A stretch of 64,000 nt of DNA from UKL13-2 sp043773745. Its GTDB lineage: Bacteria; Pseudomonadota; Gammaproteobacteria; Burkholderiales; Usitatibacteraceae. Of the stretch, positions 45,108 through 53,799 are shown piece after piece. Each line of letters starts with the position of its first letter. Within the stretch, counting starts at the first letter, position 1. Made by a program: the position numbers and the translations under genes. The DNA lies in assembly GCA_043773745.1 (NCBI GenBank), contig JAYVEV010000033.1, positions 99,802 through 163,801 of the forward strand. Reading direction: 5' to 3'. Below the pieces are notes generated by a model. That model was not told where the DNA came from, did no database searches, and saw nothing but the letters and a program-made list of their open reading frames with translations.

Positions 45108-45812
45108 TCAACTACTAATGGCATTCACATTGACTAAAATCGTACACGCTTTTTGCGGGGCAAGTCTTTTTTCCACGCACGCCTCGGCAAGCTTGCCGCG
45201 ACGCAATGCCAGTGCCACGGCATCGTCGGCGTGGTGCAGTGCCAAATGGTTAACGGATTGCATCACGGACTGGCGGCTCGGCACACTTAATTGATCCCAA
45301 TTGGCGAACCCGAGATCAACCACAGTGCGCAATACTTGCGGCTCGGCTGCGCCGAGTGCTGCGGCACGCGCCAACGATTGCGCCATCGCAACTTGACCAC
45401 CGGGCAAACGATTTTGCGCCATCAATTGATCCGACGCAAATGCCAAGCTGCCCCATGCATATCCACTGCTGGGCTGGTTGATAACGGATGCTTTTGCGGC
45501 AGCATAAGCAGCATCGAGACCGGTCACGACCGCGCCGGACGCATTGGTACGCGGTGTGTAATGGACACGTGCCAATGCGTTCCAATATTGGCCATTCCCG
45601 GGAGCCAAGCGCAGCGCGGATTTAGCATCGGCGGCTAATTGCTGGATAGTTGCTGCATCGGGCGCGACACCGGTTTGTGCCTGGACACGACTTAGCTCAA
45701 AGAGGCGACCGTTGATGTCGGCAACGGCCTCGTCAGCCACCGCGTGCTGCACGGCGATGGTGGAGGCACCAATCAGCACCAAGACAACCAGCGATGCCAA
45801 GACGCGCTTCAT
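45108..45812 (-). CDS. Exported helical protein, VpsP-like
   Basis: A 234-residue protein with an N-terminal signal or anchor (VLASLVVLVLIGASTIAVQ near 4-22). The body is alpha-helical and Ala-rich, with TPR-like spacing (AKSALRLAPGNGQYWNALARVHY near 67-89, RAAALGAAEPQVLRTVVDLGF near 149-169) and a final disulfide-capable Cys pair (ACVEKRLAPQKAC). Position directly after the Wzc-like kinase, with a four-base overlap, matches VpsP-type polysaccharide proteins. Role unknown; homology call is tentative. Confidence 0.6.
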   Translation of the reverse strand: MKRVLASLVVLVLIGASTIAVQHAVADEAVADINGRLFELSRVQAQTGVAPDAATIQQLAADAKSALRLAPGNGQYWNALARVHYTPRTNASGAVVTGLDAAYAAAKASVINQPSSGYAWGSLAFASDQLMAQNRLPGGQVAMAQSLARAAALGAAEPQVLRTVVDLGFANWDQLSVPSRQSVMQSVNHLALHHADDAVALALRRGKLAEACVEKRLAPQKACTILVNVNAISS

Positions 45813-48103
45813 GCGGCTGCCTTGCTGCTCTTGTCATCGGCTTGCTGCACATAACCATATGCGTAGCCCTTATACCCGCTATAGCGTCCATAGCCGCTAT
45901 ATTCGCCGTAGTACTTCTCGGCACGTTCCAAATCAAGCTGGTTCAGCACCACACCCAACAACGGCGCATTCGACATCGCGAGGCGACGGATACCACCGCG
46001 CGCCAGTGGATAGGGAGTTGAATCCGCTTTAACCACATAGATAACGGTGCTGGCCATCTGTGAAAGTACCACCGCATCGCTAACCAGCTGTACTGGCGGT
46101 GAATCAATCAGCACCACATCAAAAGCTTCTTTGAGTTTTTCAAGCACATCGGCAAATTTTGCGGATGAAATAAGCTCCAACGGGTTCGGCGGCACAAAAC
46201 CCGCCGTCAAAATATGAAAGCCGCCCTGCTCATGCTTGGTCACACACTCGCTAATGGTGGCAACACCCGATACCAGATGCGAAAGCCCCGGCGCGCTTTT
46301 CTCGCGACCAATTAAGCGGCCAATTTTAGGACGACGCAAATCAGCATCGATCAACAACACCCGCTTAACCTGCGCCAACGCACAGGCCAAGTTAAATGAT
46401 ACGGTTGTCTTGCCCTCTTCCGGCACCGATGAGGTGATAACAATGACTTTTTTGGGCGTATCGAGTGCACTCATCAGCACACTGGTGCGAAGGGTGCGGA
46501 TCGATTCGGAAAACAATGATTGATTGTCTGCCAGAAAAGCCATTTCGGATTTCATGCTTTTTTTGCCGAGCCCCTTCATTTTTTGCAGGTAACCGAGCAT
46601 CGGCAAACCAAGACGGTTTTCAACCTCACCGGCGGTGTTGATAGTGTTGCTGATTCGGTCAAGCAATAATGAAAGCATTATACCGATCAGTAGTGCAACC
46701 GCCGCTGCGATACCCACAATCTGGGTTTTCTTCGGCGCATAGGCGCTACCGGGAACCGTTGCGGGATCAATAATGCGGGCAATAGTGGATTGCAAATCGC
46801 CGCCGACATTGGTTTCTTTGGCACGGTTGCCGAACATATCGTAAAGCTGCTTATTTGCCTGCGCCTCACGCTCCAGCACACCGAGCTGGAATTCTTTACG
46901 GTTCAATCCCTGAATTTCGGATTTGCTTTGCCCGAGGGCGCGCTCAATCGATTGTTCGTTTGCCTTGGCAATTTCATATTCCTTGGTCACACCGGCCACC
47001 ACAGAATCAATTTGTCGCTTTACATTTTCACGCGCGGCTGCAAGCTCGGCATTGGCCTGCAACATTTTCGGGTGCTCCGGCCCATAGCGTTTGGAAGCAT
47101 CTGCCAGCCTGCGCTCCGCATCGCCTTCATTTTCTTTCAGCCTTTGCACGGTGGGATGGCGCAGCACGGCAGGAATTGATTCATAGCCGCCGGTAGCACG
47201 ACCTTGCCTGACGGCCTGCACCTGGTTATACAAGGCTTCCGCCTCGGCACGTTTTGCTCGCGCAGAAACCAGATTAGACGTGGCTTCTTCCAGCGCTTTG
47301 GATGCACCGGAAAGCACTAAACCTTTGGCATCCACAATCCGCTCGCGTTCGCGGTAATCCTGCAGCGATTTTTCGGATACTTCTAATTTTGTGCGCAAAT
47401 CGCCCATCCGCTCCATCAGCCAAGCACTCGCCTTTTGGGTCATGGCAACACGTGCCTCAAGATCGCTTTCGATATAAATTTCCGCGAGCATATTGGGCAC
47501 TTTGGCGGCGAGCTCACGGTCATAAGCGGTAAAGCTAATCTGTACTAATTGACTATTACGCACCGGTTGAACTTGCAAATTACTGCCAAAATGGCTTATT
47601 GCTGCTTTAAGGACTTGTGCTTCAGTAGCCGACTCTTTCGATTGGAACCATTGTGTAGGCCACCACGGCTGCTCAACATCCTGGCGCGAATCAAAATCAG
47701 GATGCTTGGTCAGTTCAAGCTTTTGAATCACTTTGCGCGCAAGCTCATTCGACTTCAGAATCTCAACCTGGGTTTGATAGTACTCACGGTTACCACCATT
47801 GCCGTTATAAACCTCTTCGATCGATACCACTTTAGATTTACCCTGCTCAATCATCAGGGTTGCCGTCGCGCGGTAGCTGGGACGCAATGAAAACACAATC
47901 AGGGTTGTGAGCAGTGACACCATCAAAACTAGCCCCAAAATGCTCCACTTTCGCTTGGAGATTGAGCGCCAATACTCAACTAAATCCAGCGTCTCGCCCG
48001 GTGGCTCTCGATCAAACGAATTACCGGTGCTCAAACCTGCGCCCATCATGGGTGTAGCACCGGGGCTATTAAAAACGGGCGTATTAAAGCTGCGATCATT
48101 CAT
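45809..48103 (-). CDS. Polysaccharide co-polymerase and tyrosine autokinase (Wzc-like)
   Basis: A 764-residue inner-membrane protein. Wzz domain near 25-130 with first membrane segment near 54-75, long periplasmic coiled coil (about 190-430, GNVR region), second membrane segment near 465-485, then a BY-kinase domain: Walker A SSVPEEGKTTVSFN near 562, Walker A' LLIDADLRRPKIG near 590 and Walker B VLIDSPP near 670. The C-terminus is a Tyr cluster (YYGEYSGYGRYSGYKGYAYGY), the autophosphorylation tail. It controls chain length and export. Overlaps neighbours on both sides. Confidence 0.93.
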   Translation of the reverse strand: MNDRSFNTPVFNSPGATPMMGAGLSTGNSFDREPPGETLDLVEYWRSISKRKWSILGLVLMVSLLTTLIVFSLRPSYRATATLMIEQGKSKVVSIEEVYNGNGGNREYYQTQVEILKSNELARKVIQKLELTKHPDFDSRQDVEQPWWPTQWFQSKESATEAQVLKAAISHFGSNLQVQPVRNSQLVQISFTAYDRELAAKVPNMLAEIYIESDLEARVAMTQKASAWLMERMGDLRTKLEVSEKSLQDYRERERIVDAKGLVLSGASKALEEATSNLVSARAKRAEAEALYNQVQAVRQGRATGGYESIPAVLRHPTVQRLKENEGDAERRLADASKRYGPEHPKMLQANAELAAARENVKRQIDSVVAGVTKEYEIAKANEQSIERALGQSKSEIQGLNRKEFQLGVLEREAQANKQLYDMFGNRAKETNVGGDLQSTIARIIDPATVPGSAYAPKKTQIVGIAAAVALLIGIMLSLLLDRISNTINTAGEVENRLGLPMLGYLQKMKGLGKKSMKSEMAFLADNQSLFSESIRTLRTSVLMSALDTPKKVIVITSSVPEEGKTTVSFNLACALAQVKRVLLIDADLRRPKIGRLIGREKSAPGLSHLVSGVATISECVTKHEQGGFHILTAGFVPPNPLELISSAKFADVLEKLKEAFDVVLIDSPPVQLVSDAVVLSQMASTVIYVVKADSTPYPLARGGIRRLAMSNAPLLGVVLNQLDLERAEKYYGEYSGYGRYSGYKGYAYGYVQQADDKSSKAAA

Positions 48104-48744
48104 CAGAAAAAACTTTCTTCCACGGTAATAATGTCACCCGGCCGCACCGGCGCATCCAGGCTTATGCGCTGCGAATTACCCTTGGTATCTTCTTCGCGAA
48201 TGACGTTGATTTTTTCTTTTGATGCACGTTCCTTGAAGCCACCCGCAATTGAAATCGCTTTACGTACCGTAAGGCCCGGTGTGAACGGATAACCACCTGG
48301 CTTATCGACCTGACCATTGACGAAAAAATTACGGTACTCGTGGATGGTCACGGTGACTTGCGGGTTTAAAAGATAACGTCCCTTCAAGCCTTTGGTAATA
48401 TAAAGCTCCAGCTCGCCGACGGTCATTCCACGCACCCGAATCTCGCCCAGATAGGGAAAAGACAAAGTACCCGCATCCGACAAGCGGACTTTTTCGCGTT
48501 TAAGCTCTTCCTCGCCAACAACCTGTGCCGTGATGACATCACCCACGCCCAGTTTGTAGCTCGATAATTCAGTGGATATATTGGCCTGCGCCTGCGCAAT
48601 GGGTGTCAGCAACAGCATAGCCATGCTCAGTGCCAACACCATGCCTGAAGCCATCCCTGCCCCGGCCGCTACGCATACTGTGCGGGTAGCACGAGCCAAA
48701 CGCATCGCACTATGAATGAATGAAACCTGGCCAGATGCAATCAT
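48103..48744 (-). CDS. Polysaccharide export outer-membrane protein (Wza-like)
   Basis: A 213-residue protein with the Poly_export domain (YKLGVGDVITAQVVGEEEL near 65-83, LSFPYLGEIRVRGMTVGELE near 97-116) and one SLBB domain (NFFVNGQVDKPGGYPFTPGLTV near 140-161). It would form the periplasmic/outer-membrane channel with the Wzc-like partner, whose start overlaps its stop. Shorter than E. coli Wza and without a clear lipobox, like EpsA/ExoF-type short exporters. Good ribosome site GAGGT. Confidence 0.9.
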   Translation of the reverse strand: MIASGQVSFIHSAMRLARATRTVCVAAGAGMASGMVLALSMAMLLLTPIAQAQANISTELSSYKLGVGDVITAQVVGEEELKREKVRLSDAGTLSFPYLGEIRVRGMTVGELELYITKGLKGRYLLNPQVTVTIHEYRNFFVNGQVDKPGGYPFTPGLTVRKAISIAGGFKERASKEKINVIREEDTKGNSQRISLDAPVRPGDIITVEESFF

Positions 48745-48785
48745 CTGTTACCTCATAATTTTTTACAATAAGCCGTTGTGCCTGA

Positions 48786-48825
48786 ATAAAAAAGCTTCGT
48801 CAGCCAAAATACCAACGAAGCTTTT
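48786..48825 (-). terminator. Intrinsic terminator after the EpsL-like gene
   Basis: Arms AAAAGCTTCGT (48790-48800) and ACGAAGCTTTT (48815-48825) are perfectly complementary around a 14-base loop. Read on the minus strand the hairpin ends in TTTTTT. It lies about 67 bases after the stop of the gene at 48892 and before the Wza-like gene, so the latter probably has its own promoter or depends on read-through. Confidence 0.85.
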
Positions 48826-48891
48826 AAACCAAACTAAGTAATCATGTAACGCGTGGCTCACCGCTTCGCTTACACCATCACAGCACGATAA

Positions 48892-50133
48892 TTACAGCGT
48901 CGCCCCTACGGTAAACATGTAGAGATGCTTTTTGTAGTTGTAAATGCCAAAATTTGAATCACGGCTTGTATAGATGTACTCGCCACCCAGTGACAACCAG
49001 CGCATAGGTTTGTAAGTCAGCTTGAAGCCTACCGAATCCGTGGAGTCACTACGCGGGTTACCGGTAAAGGAATCATCTGTGCGGGACGCCGAAACTGCAG
49101 AGCTCAGACGGGAATCCCAAGCGTGATTCCAAATTGCGCCATAACGCTTGCTTAAAATAGAATCGCCGACACCAGTTGCTTCGCCATATGACTTAGAGGT
49201 AAAAAAATCAAACTTCGAATAAGACAGTGGCGCCCACTGGACATTCGCCTCCCAGCTGGAGGTTGAGGAATCAGCACGCGCAGGAGACGCAAAATCTTTA
49301 CGAATCTGGCCGACCTTGACCGTACCACTGGTAGCGGCTGTCGCTTCCCAAGTTACACCTGCCAAATAGCGACGCTCTTTGCTATCAAGTGGTGACGAAG
49401 GCGCTGTGTAGTCAAACCTGTCTTCACGTACTTCTACTAGCAACGATGTCTTGGGCGCTACGCGGAAGAAAAAACGACCGGCATAGTTATCGGTATCGCG
49501 ATCACTGAAGAAAGTAGAATTGCGGTTATTGGTATAACGTTTTTTAAAGCTACCGGCTTCGACTTCAAAACGACCTGCTGCGCCATTGCCGCCAAAGGCA
49601 AACAATGCACTTGGCCCGGTGTTGTAATACTGATCGGGGCGGCCGCTGATGCCGCGGTCGGTGGAGCCTCTAGGGTCATGGGCTTGTTCATAGAGCTCAG
49701 CCAGGCGCAACCCGGCCTTGCCTGAAAACGCCCATTCAGCCGTACCGTAAACGCGCTGGTCGTTGTAATTATCAGCCGATGATGAGGTATAGCGCCCTAG
49801 CTTCGCACCATAATCAAGGCCCAGTTTTACATAAGCAGTCTGGCCAACAAGGCGCAAGCCGGGGTTGACGATATAAAAATTTGACGCTGTGCGGCCCGAA
49901 TTGGTCAGGAACAAATTATCGTCATGCCCGAAACTGAGGTTTATAAATGGGTATGCATTGACGCCATCCGTAAGCTGCATAGCGCGGGGGCCGTCTTTAG
50001 GGCCGTCTTTGGCGCTGTCTCCGCCGGGGATTTCATAAGTGGGTTTTACCGGCGCAGACTGTGCAATGGCAAAAGTGGACGCAACTGCCAAGGACACCCC
50101 GACACAAATGGTCACAATGTTTTTAATTTTCAT
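48892..50133 (-). CDS. Exopolysaccharide outer-membrane beta-barrel protein (EpsL-like)
   Basis: A 413-residue protein with a Sec signal (ends IAQSA). After a short linker it is built of alternating amphipathic strands (YPFINLSFGHDDNLFLTNS near 61, NPGLRLVGQTAYVKLGLDYG near 90, KYRYxxx-type repeats to the C-terminus) ending in Leu. It matches the EpsL-type barrel linked to exosortase exopolysaccharide loci. It could guide polymer across the outer membrane. No exosortase gene is in the window. Ribosome site AAGGGA upstream; terminator downstream at 48786-48825. Confidence 0.8.
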   Translation of the reverse strand: MKIKNIVTICVGVSLAVASTFAIAQSAPVKPTYEIPGGDSAKDGPKDGPRAMQLTDGVNAYPFINLSFGHDDNLFLTNSGRTASNFYIVNPGLRLVGQTAYVKLGLDYGAKLGRYTSSSADNYNDQRVYGTAEWAFSGKAGLRLAELYEQAHDPRGSTDRGISGRPDQYYNTGPSALFAFGGNGAAGRFEVEAGSFKKRYTNNRNSTFFSDRDTDNYAGRFFFRVAPKTSLLVEVREDRFDYTAPSSPLDSKERRYLAGVTWEATAATSGTVKVGQIRKDFASPARADSSTSSWEANVQWAPLSYSKFDFFTSKSYGEATGVGDSILSKRYGAIWNHAWDSRLSSAVSASRTDDSFTGNPRSDSTDSVGFKLTYKPMRWLSLGGEYIYTSRDSNFGIYNYKKHLYMFTVGATL

Positions 50134-50704
50134 AGCGAGTCCCTTTATTCCCTATTAATTAACTATCTATCTATCAATGATTCACGATGTGTAATGTAAC
50201 TAACTGACATTAATCAAGATTGTAGCCCAAAAGGCCGTCTAAGCGGCACAATTGCTGCAACTGCGCAATTTTAGTTCTTCGCGCAAAGCGCGAGGCACTG
50301 TTTTTTATACTGGTAGCATAATTTAGACAGCCACCAGAATAATCCAAGTTATTCATTACAAATGTGCGCTATCACACATAAAAATTAAAACCGACGAGTG
50401 ACAACACCGAGGGCCAACATAAATCGCTGCTAATATTTATAACTGATTTAGAACAAAAAAATTATCGCTTGGCAGACCCATATAAATATTAACGTAACAG
50501 TGCCGAGGCGAGTACGCCCGTCACTTTTACTTACAATTTCGTTTATGGCTACTTGCTTATAAATTCATTTATAGAATCGCGTTGCAAGCCATACCGCCCA
50601 CCTTATTCGCTATAAAAATGTAACGATAAAACTCTTCACTCACGAATCATTAGCAAAAAAACAATAACAAACGCCATAAATTGTTGTTCTCAGGGAATGT
50701 ATTC
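50134..50704. other. AT-rich intergenic region, 571 bases, no gene
   Basis: No convincing gene was found on either strand. It should contain the promoter of the minus-strand EpsL-like gene and that of the broken fcl. It holds one GC hairpin at 50277-50295 (separate entry) and a stretch with many TAT/ATA runs near 50440-50640. No tRNA-like clover was seen. Confidence 0.6.
50277..50306 (+). terminator. GC-rich hairpin followed by T6
   Basis: CTTCGCGC and GCGCGAGG pair (one G-T) around an AAA loop at 50277-50295, then CACTG and six T at 50301-50306. Resembles a relaxed intrinsic terminator on the plus strand, or a regulatory hairpin in the leader of the divergent transcripts. No plus-strand gene ends nearby. 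Confidence 0.4.
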
Positions 50705-50992
50705 ATGGATCTAAAAGCTAAAATCTTTATTGCGGGCCATCGTGGGCTAGCGGGCTCTGCTCTGACAAAATTACTTGAGACGCGCGGTCACAGCAATATC
50801 ATCAAGCGCAGCCATGCGCAAATGGACCTGACTGATCAGCCTGCGGTAGAGGCATTTTTCAAAACGGAAAAGCCGGAATACGTGTTTTTAGCCGCTGCCA
50901 AGGGAGGCGGCATCATGGCGAAAAAGACCTACCCCGCAGACTTTGTCGCCTCGAATCTGGCAGTACAAAATAATGTGATTGAGACCGCGCAC
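50705..50992 (+). pseudogene. fcl: Truncated GDP-L-fucose synthase (fcl) fragment
   Basis: From the ATG at 50705 about 96 codons match the N-terminal Rossmann part of GDP-L-fucose synthase (KIFIAGHRGLAGSAL, DLTDQPAVEAFF, YVFLAAAKGGGI, NLAVQNNVIETAH). Normal proteins are about 310-320 residues. After residue 96 the frame continues with unrelated sequence to a stop at 51109. The catalytic Ser and Tyr-x-x-x-Lys of the family lie in the missing part, so it cannot be an active enzyme. It directly precedes a damaged wecA. Confidence 0.85.
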
Positions 50993-51105
50993 GCCATGAT
51001 GGCAATGATTTCTGCCCTCAGCAATATTCAAACGACTTGGCAGGCTAGCGTTATTACAAAAAATGCTGTCTTTTTTCGCACTGAAATTACTTGTCTATTT
51101 TTGCC

Positions 51106-51746
51106 ATGACTTCTCTACCGATAGTATTGATATCCTTTGTGGCCTGCCTGCTGGCGCTAGTCCTGACGAGCAGGCTGGCCCCGCGCTGGCATCTACTCGA
51201 CCACCCCGGCGGCCACAAGGACCATCAGCTTGCTAAGCCTTTGGTGGATGGCATTTCGATTGCGGTGGTGCTGATATTAAGTCTGGCGCTTTCATGCCCG
51301 TGTATGCGCTGGCGAAAACGCGCGGCGGTATTTCTGGGTGATGCGGGCAGCATGTTGATGGGCTTTTTGTTGGCGTGGTTTGCGATTGATCTATCAAGTG
51401 ACGCGCACGGCCTAGCGCAGCCGTTGCCGCCAATCTGCGCACTTTGGGTTGTGGTGATCCCGCTGTGCGATTGCGTCTCGCTGATAGCGCGGACGAGTCC
51501 GCTCAAGGCAGATCGCCAGCATTTGCATCATTTTTTACTGTCGCAAGGGATCAGCGTGACGCGGGCGAGTCTGCTGATGCTGGCGCATGCGCTGCGGTCG
51601 GTGTGGGCGGCTGGAAATGGGGCGTGCCACAACCAATATTATTCGCGGGCTTTGTGACGCTGTTTGTGGTGTATCACTTGGCGATGTCACGTTACTTTAG
51701 CGCCCGCGATGTGATGACAGCCGCGATGGGGCGGGATGCAATGTAG
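51106..51746 (+). pseudogene. wecA: Damaged WecA/WbpL-type glycosyl-1-phosphate transferase gene
   Basis: The N-terminus (ARHWHLLD-type WHLLDHPGGHKDHQLAKPLVDG) and the C-terminal half (RRKRAAV-like KRAAVFLGDAGSMLMGFLLAWFAI, RQHLHHFLLSQG) belong to the polyprenyl-phosphate sugar-phosphate transferase family. About 130 residues are missing between them (near 51250-51310), including the conserved VDGxDG region. A frameshift near 51585-51610 moves the last part (VGGWKWGVPQPILFAGF) into another frame, ending at 51746. Two independent lesions mean a pseudogene. It would have started exopolysaccharide repeat synthesis. Confidence 0.85.
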
Positions 51747-52102
51747 CGCAGCGAAGGTGCGCACTTCGGTGCACGTCCTACTTTCTGATTCCCCACCACG
51801 ATGTGCAGGCGCAAAATTCTAGTGCTGATTCCCACGTCTGACACTAAACCATCACCGATCCCACGTAGAGTGCCCATCATAATGCGCACCGGCTTTGCGG
51901 GTCGGGCACTACCTTAATTTTATACCCCGCTGGCGCACTTCGGTGCACACCCTACGCTGCTAAACTCAAGCACTGGCGCGGTGCTCTGATGGGAAGCAGC
52001 GACGCGGGGTGTCACCGACCCACCTTTTGCATCTCAACGCAGCAATCGCCAGCCACCCAAAAAAACAACCCAAAAAGAAAACACTTGCAATTTATACTGC
52101 AA
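51747..52102. repeat. Intergenic stretch with third copy of the dispersed repeat
   Basis: No gene. Bases 51756-51825 match 41484-41553 with about six differences in 70; bases 51845-51891 match 41421-41467 with about six in 47. The two blocks occur in the reverse order here compared with locus 1, as expected from tandem units with different break points. A further GGCGCACTTCGGTGCACACC piece lies at 51932-51951. The lexA promoter must lie toward the 3' end of this region. Confidence 0.8.
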
Positions 52103-52118
52103 CTGTATAAAAATACAT
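52103..52118 (+). promoter_or_regulatory. Probable LexA operator (SOS box)
   Basis: CTGTATAAAAATACAT fits the LexA consensus CTG-N10-CAG with one change (CAT) and the usual AT-rich alternating centre. It ends two bases before the lexA ATG. A second palindrome (TATAC / GTATA at 52093-52109) overlaps it on the left. This indicates autoregulation of lexA, as known in related bacteria. Confidence 0.8.
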
Positions 52119-52120
52119 AC

Positions 52121-52741
52121 ATGGAAAACTTAACGACACGCCAGCAAGAAATTCTCGATTTCCTCAAAGAGTGGATCGCCCAGAACAACATGCCGCCTAC
52201 CCGCGCGGAAATGTGTGGCGCTTTGGGCTTCCGCTCTCCGAACGCGGCTGAGGAACATCTGCGCGCACTGGAGCGCAAAGGAGCGATTGAGATGATGCCG
52301 GGTTCATCGCGCGGCATTCGTATTCTGAGCGGCGAAGATGACGCAGCCAATGATGAAGAGCATGGCCTGCCGCTAATCGGCAAGGTCGCTGCCGGCTCAC
52401 CGATTCTGGCGCAGGAGCATGTGGTGGGCCGTTATCCGGTTAGCCCGCTGATGTTTAAACCCAAGGCAGATTATTTGCTGCGCGTTAGCGGCATGAGCAT
52501 GAAAGACGTCGGCATCATGGATGGCGATTGGCTGGCGGTGCATAAAACCAATCAGGCCCGCAACGGGCAGATTGTGGTGGCGCGCATTGAAGGTGATGCC
52601 ACGGTAAAGCGCCTCAAGCTCAAAGGCCATCACGCCTATCTGATCGCCGAGAATCCCGATTTTCTGCCGATCATTGTGGATCTGGACAAGACTGAATTGG
52701 ATATTGAGGGCCTGGTGGTGGGCGTGGTGCGCACGATTTAG
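52121..52741 (+). CDS. lexA: SOS repressor LexA
   Basis: A 206-residue repressor: winged helix at 1-70 (TRQQEILDFLKEWIAQ, RSPNAAEEHLRALERKG) and S24 autopeptidase domain from about 85. The self-cleavage site is Ala91-Gly92, catalytic Ser126 lies in SGMSMKD and Lys163 in TVKRLKLKG. The ATG at 52121 starts the known N-terminus; a longer in-frame extension upstream would run through the operator and is rejected. Preceded by its LexA box. Confidence 0.96.
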   Translation: MENLTTRQQEILDFLKEWIAQNNMPPTRAEMCGALGFRSPNAAEEHLRALERKGAIEMMPGSSRGIRILSGEDDAANDEEHGLPLIGKVAAGSPILAQEHVVGRYPVSPLMFKPKADYLLRVSGMSMKDVGIMDGDWLAVHKTNQARNGQIVVARIEGDATVKRLKLKGHHAYLIAENPDFLPIIVDLDKTELDIEGLVVGVVRTI

Positions 52742-52833
52742 GGTTTTCCCCCACCGATCTCCATTACCTATCGTTCGAATGATAAACCGTCGCCTACAAT
52801 AGCGGTTTACTAAATAAGTATTCGGGGTCCACT

Positions 52834-53403
52834 TTGGCAAAATTGTATTTTCGTTTCGCGGCAATGAACGCGGGCAAATCAACGTCACTTTTGCAGGTCG
52901 CTTTCAATTATGAAGAGCGCGGCCAAAGCGTTGATCTTTACACCGCGCAGGTTGATGATCGTTATGGTGTTGGCCGTGTCACTTCCCGGCTTGGCATGGC
53001 GCGCGAGACTAAAGTATTTAATGCCGCCACCGATTTTGCTGCGATCTATGCCGGGCATCCGCACCCCTCATGCATCCTCATCGACGAGGCGCAATTTTTA
53101 ACCGAAGAACAAGTTGTACAACTGCATTTACTCGCCCACACCAGCAAGACACCAGTGATTTGCTATGGCCTGCGCAGCGATTTTCAGGGCAAGCCTTTTC
53201 CGGGCTCAAAGGCACTGCTCACACTCGCCGATGACCTCGAAGAAATGAAAACCATTTGTCGCTGTGGCCGCAAAGCCACCATGAACCTGCGCATGGATAA
53301 ACAAGGCAAACGCGTGACTGAAGGCGCGCAGGTTGCCATCGGCGGCAACGCCCGTTATGAGGCGGTTTGCCCGCGCCGTTTTTATACCGGTGAGTGCGGA
53401 TAA
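52834..53403 (+). CDS. tdk: Thymidine kinase (TK1 type)
   Basis: A 189-residue enzyme with P-loop MNAGKST at 11-17, catalytic Glu in LIDEAQFL near 83-90, lasso/zinc elements CRCGRKA near 147-153 and the final CPRRFYTGECG. It phosphorylates thymidine to dTMP in salvage. The frame opens with TTG at 52834 (MAKLYFRFAAMNAGKS), matching the usual family start. No ATG option precedes the P-loop at proper distance. Confidence 0.94.
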   Translation: MAKLYFRFAAMNAGKSTSLLQVAFNYEERGQSVDLYTAQVDDRYGVGRVTSRLGMARETKVFNAATDFAAIYAGHPHPSCILIDEAQFLTEEQVVQLHLLAHTSKTPVICYGLRSDFQGKPFPGSKALLTLADDLEEMKTICRCGRKATMNLRMDKQGKRVTEGAQVAIGGNARYEAVCPRRFYTGECG

Positions 53404-53532
53404 ATCATTGCCTGACGGGGAACAAAATTAGGTGTACAGTCGAATCAATTGCTGCGTTTATCCACCAATTCGGTGGGTCGCAAAATAGCAGTTAGAAATG
53501 AATTTGCATTGAACTACAAATCACCCGCCACG

Positions 53533-53799
53533 ATGCCCCGCCAGCCAACGGCCGCAAAGCCTGAGGTAGAAACGCTAGCACCCGCAGCCGAGGCAACCGG
53601 AATAATTGAGGATGGATTGTGGACCGCCAATGAGGTGCGTATCCTCCGGGACCTCGCCAAACATCACGCTTCCCTTGCCATGCTGGCGTATCACATTGGC
53701 CGAAGCGAAGACGATATTGCGCAAAAAGCAGCATCGATTAATCTCTCGCTGCTGCCGTCGACAAAATCAAACCGGATTTTTCGCAAGCGCATTACTTAG
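53533..53799 (+). CDS. Hypothetical protein with a Myb/SANT-like helical motif
   Basis: An 88-residue frame from the ATG at 53533 (MPRQPTAAKPEV); a TTG at 53449 would add 28 residues. The first 30 residues are Ala/Pro/Glu-rich and disordered-looking. Residues about 36-75 read LWTANEVRILRDLAKHHASL, then AYHIGRSEDDIAQKAA, a spacing like small Myb/SANT or GcrA-type helix-turn-helix motifs. The last residues are basic (NRIFRKRIT). DNA binding is inference. Its 3' end overlaps the convergent chelatase by eight bases. Confidence 0.55.
   Translation: MPRQPTAAKPEVETLAPAAEATGIIEDGLWTANEVRILRDLAKHHASLAMLAYHIGRSEDDIAQKAASINLSLLPSTKSNRIFRKRIT

Noticed and set aside
51989..52120. N-terminal extension of LexA from an upstream ATG
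   Set aside because: It would translate through the LexA operator and adds 44 residues absent from LexA; the ATG at 52121 gives the known N-terminus.
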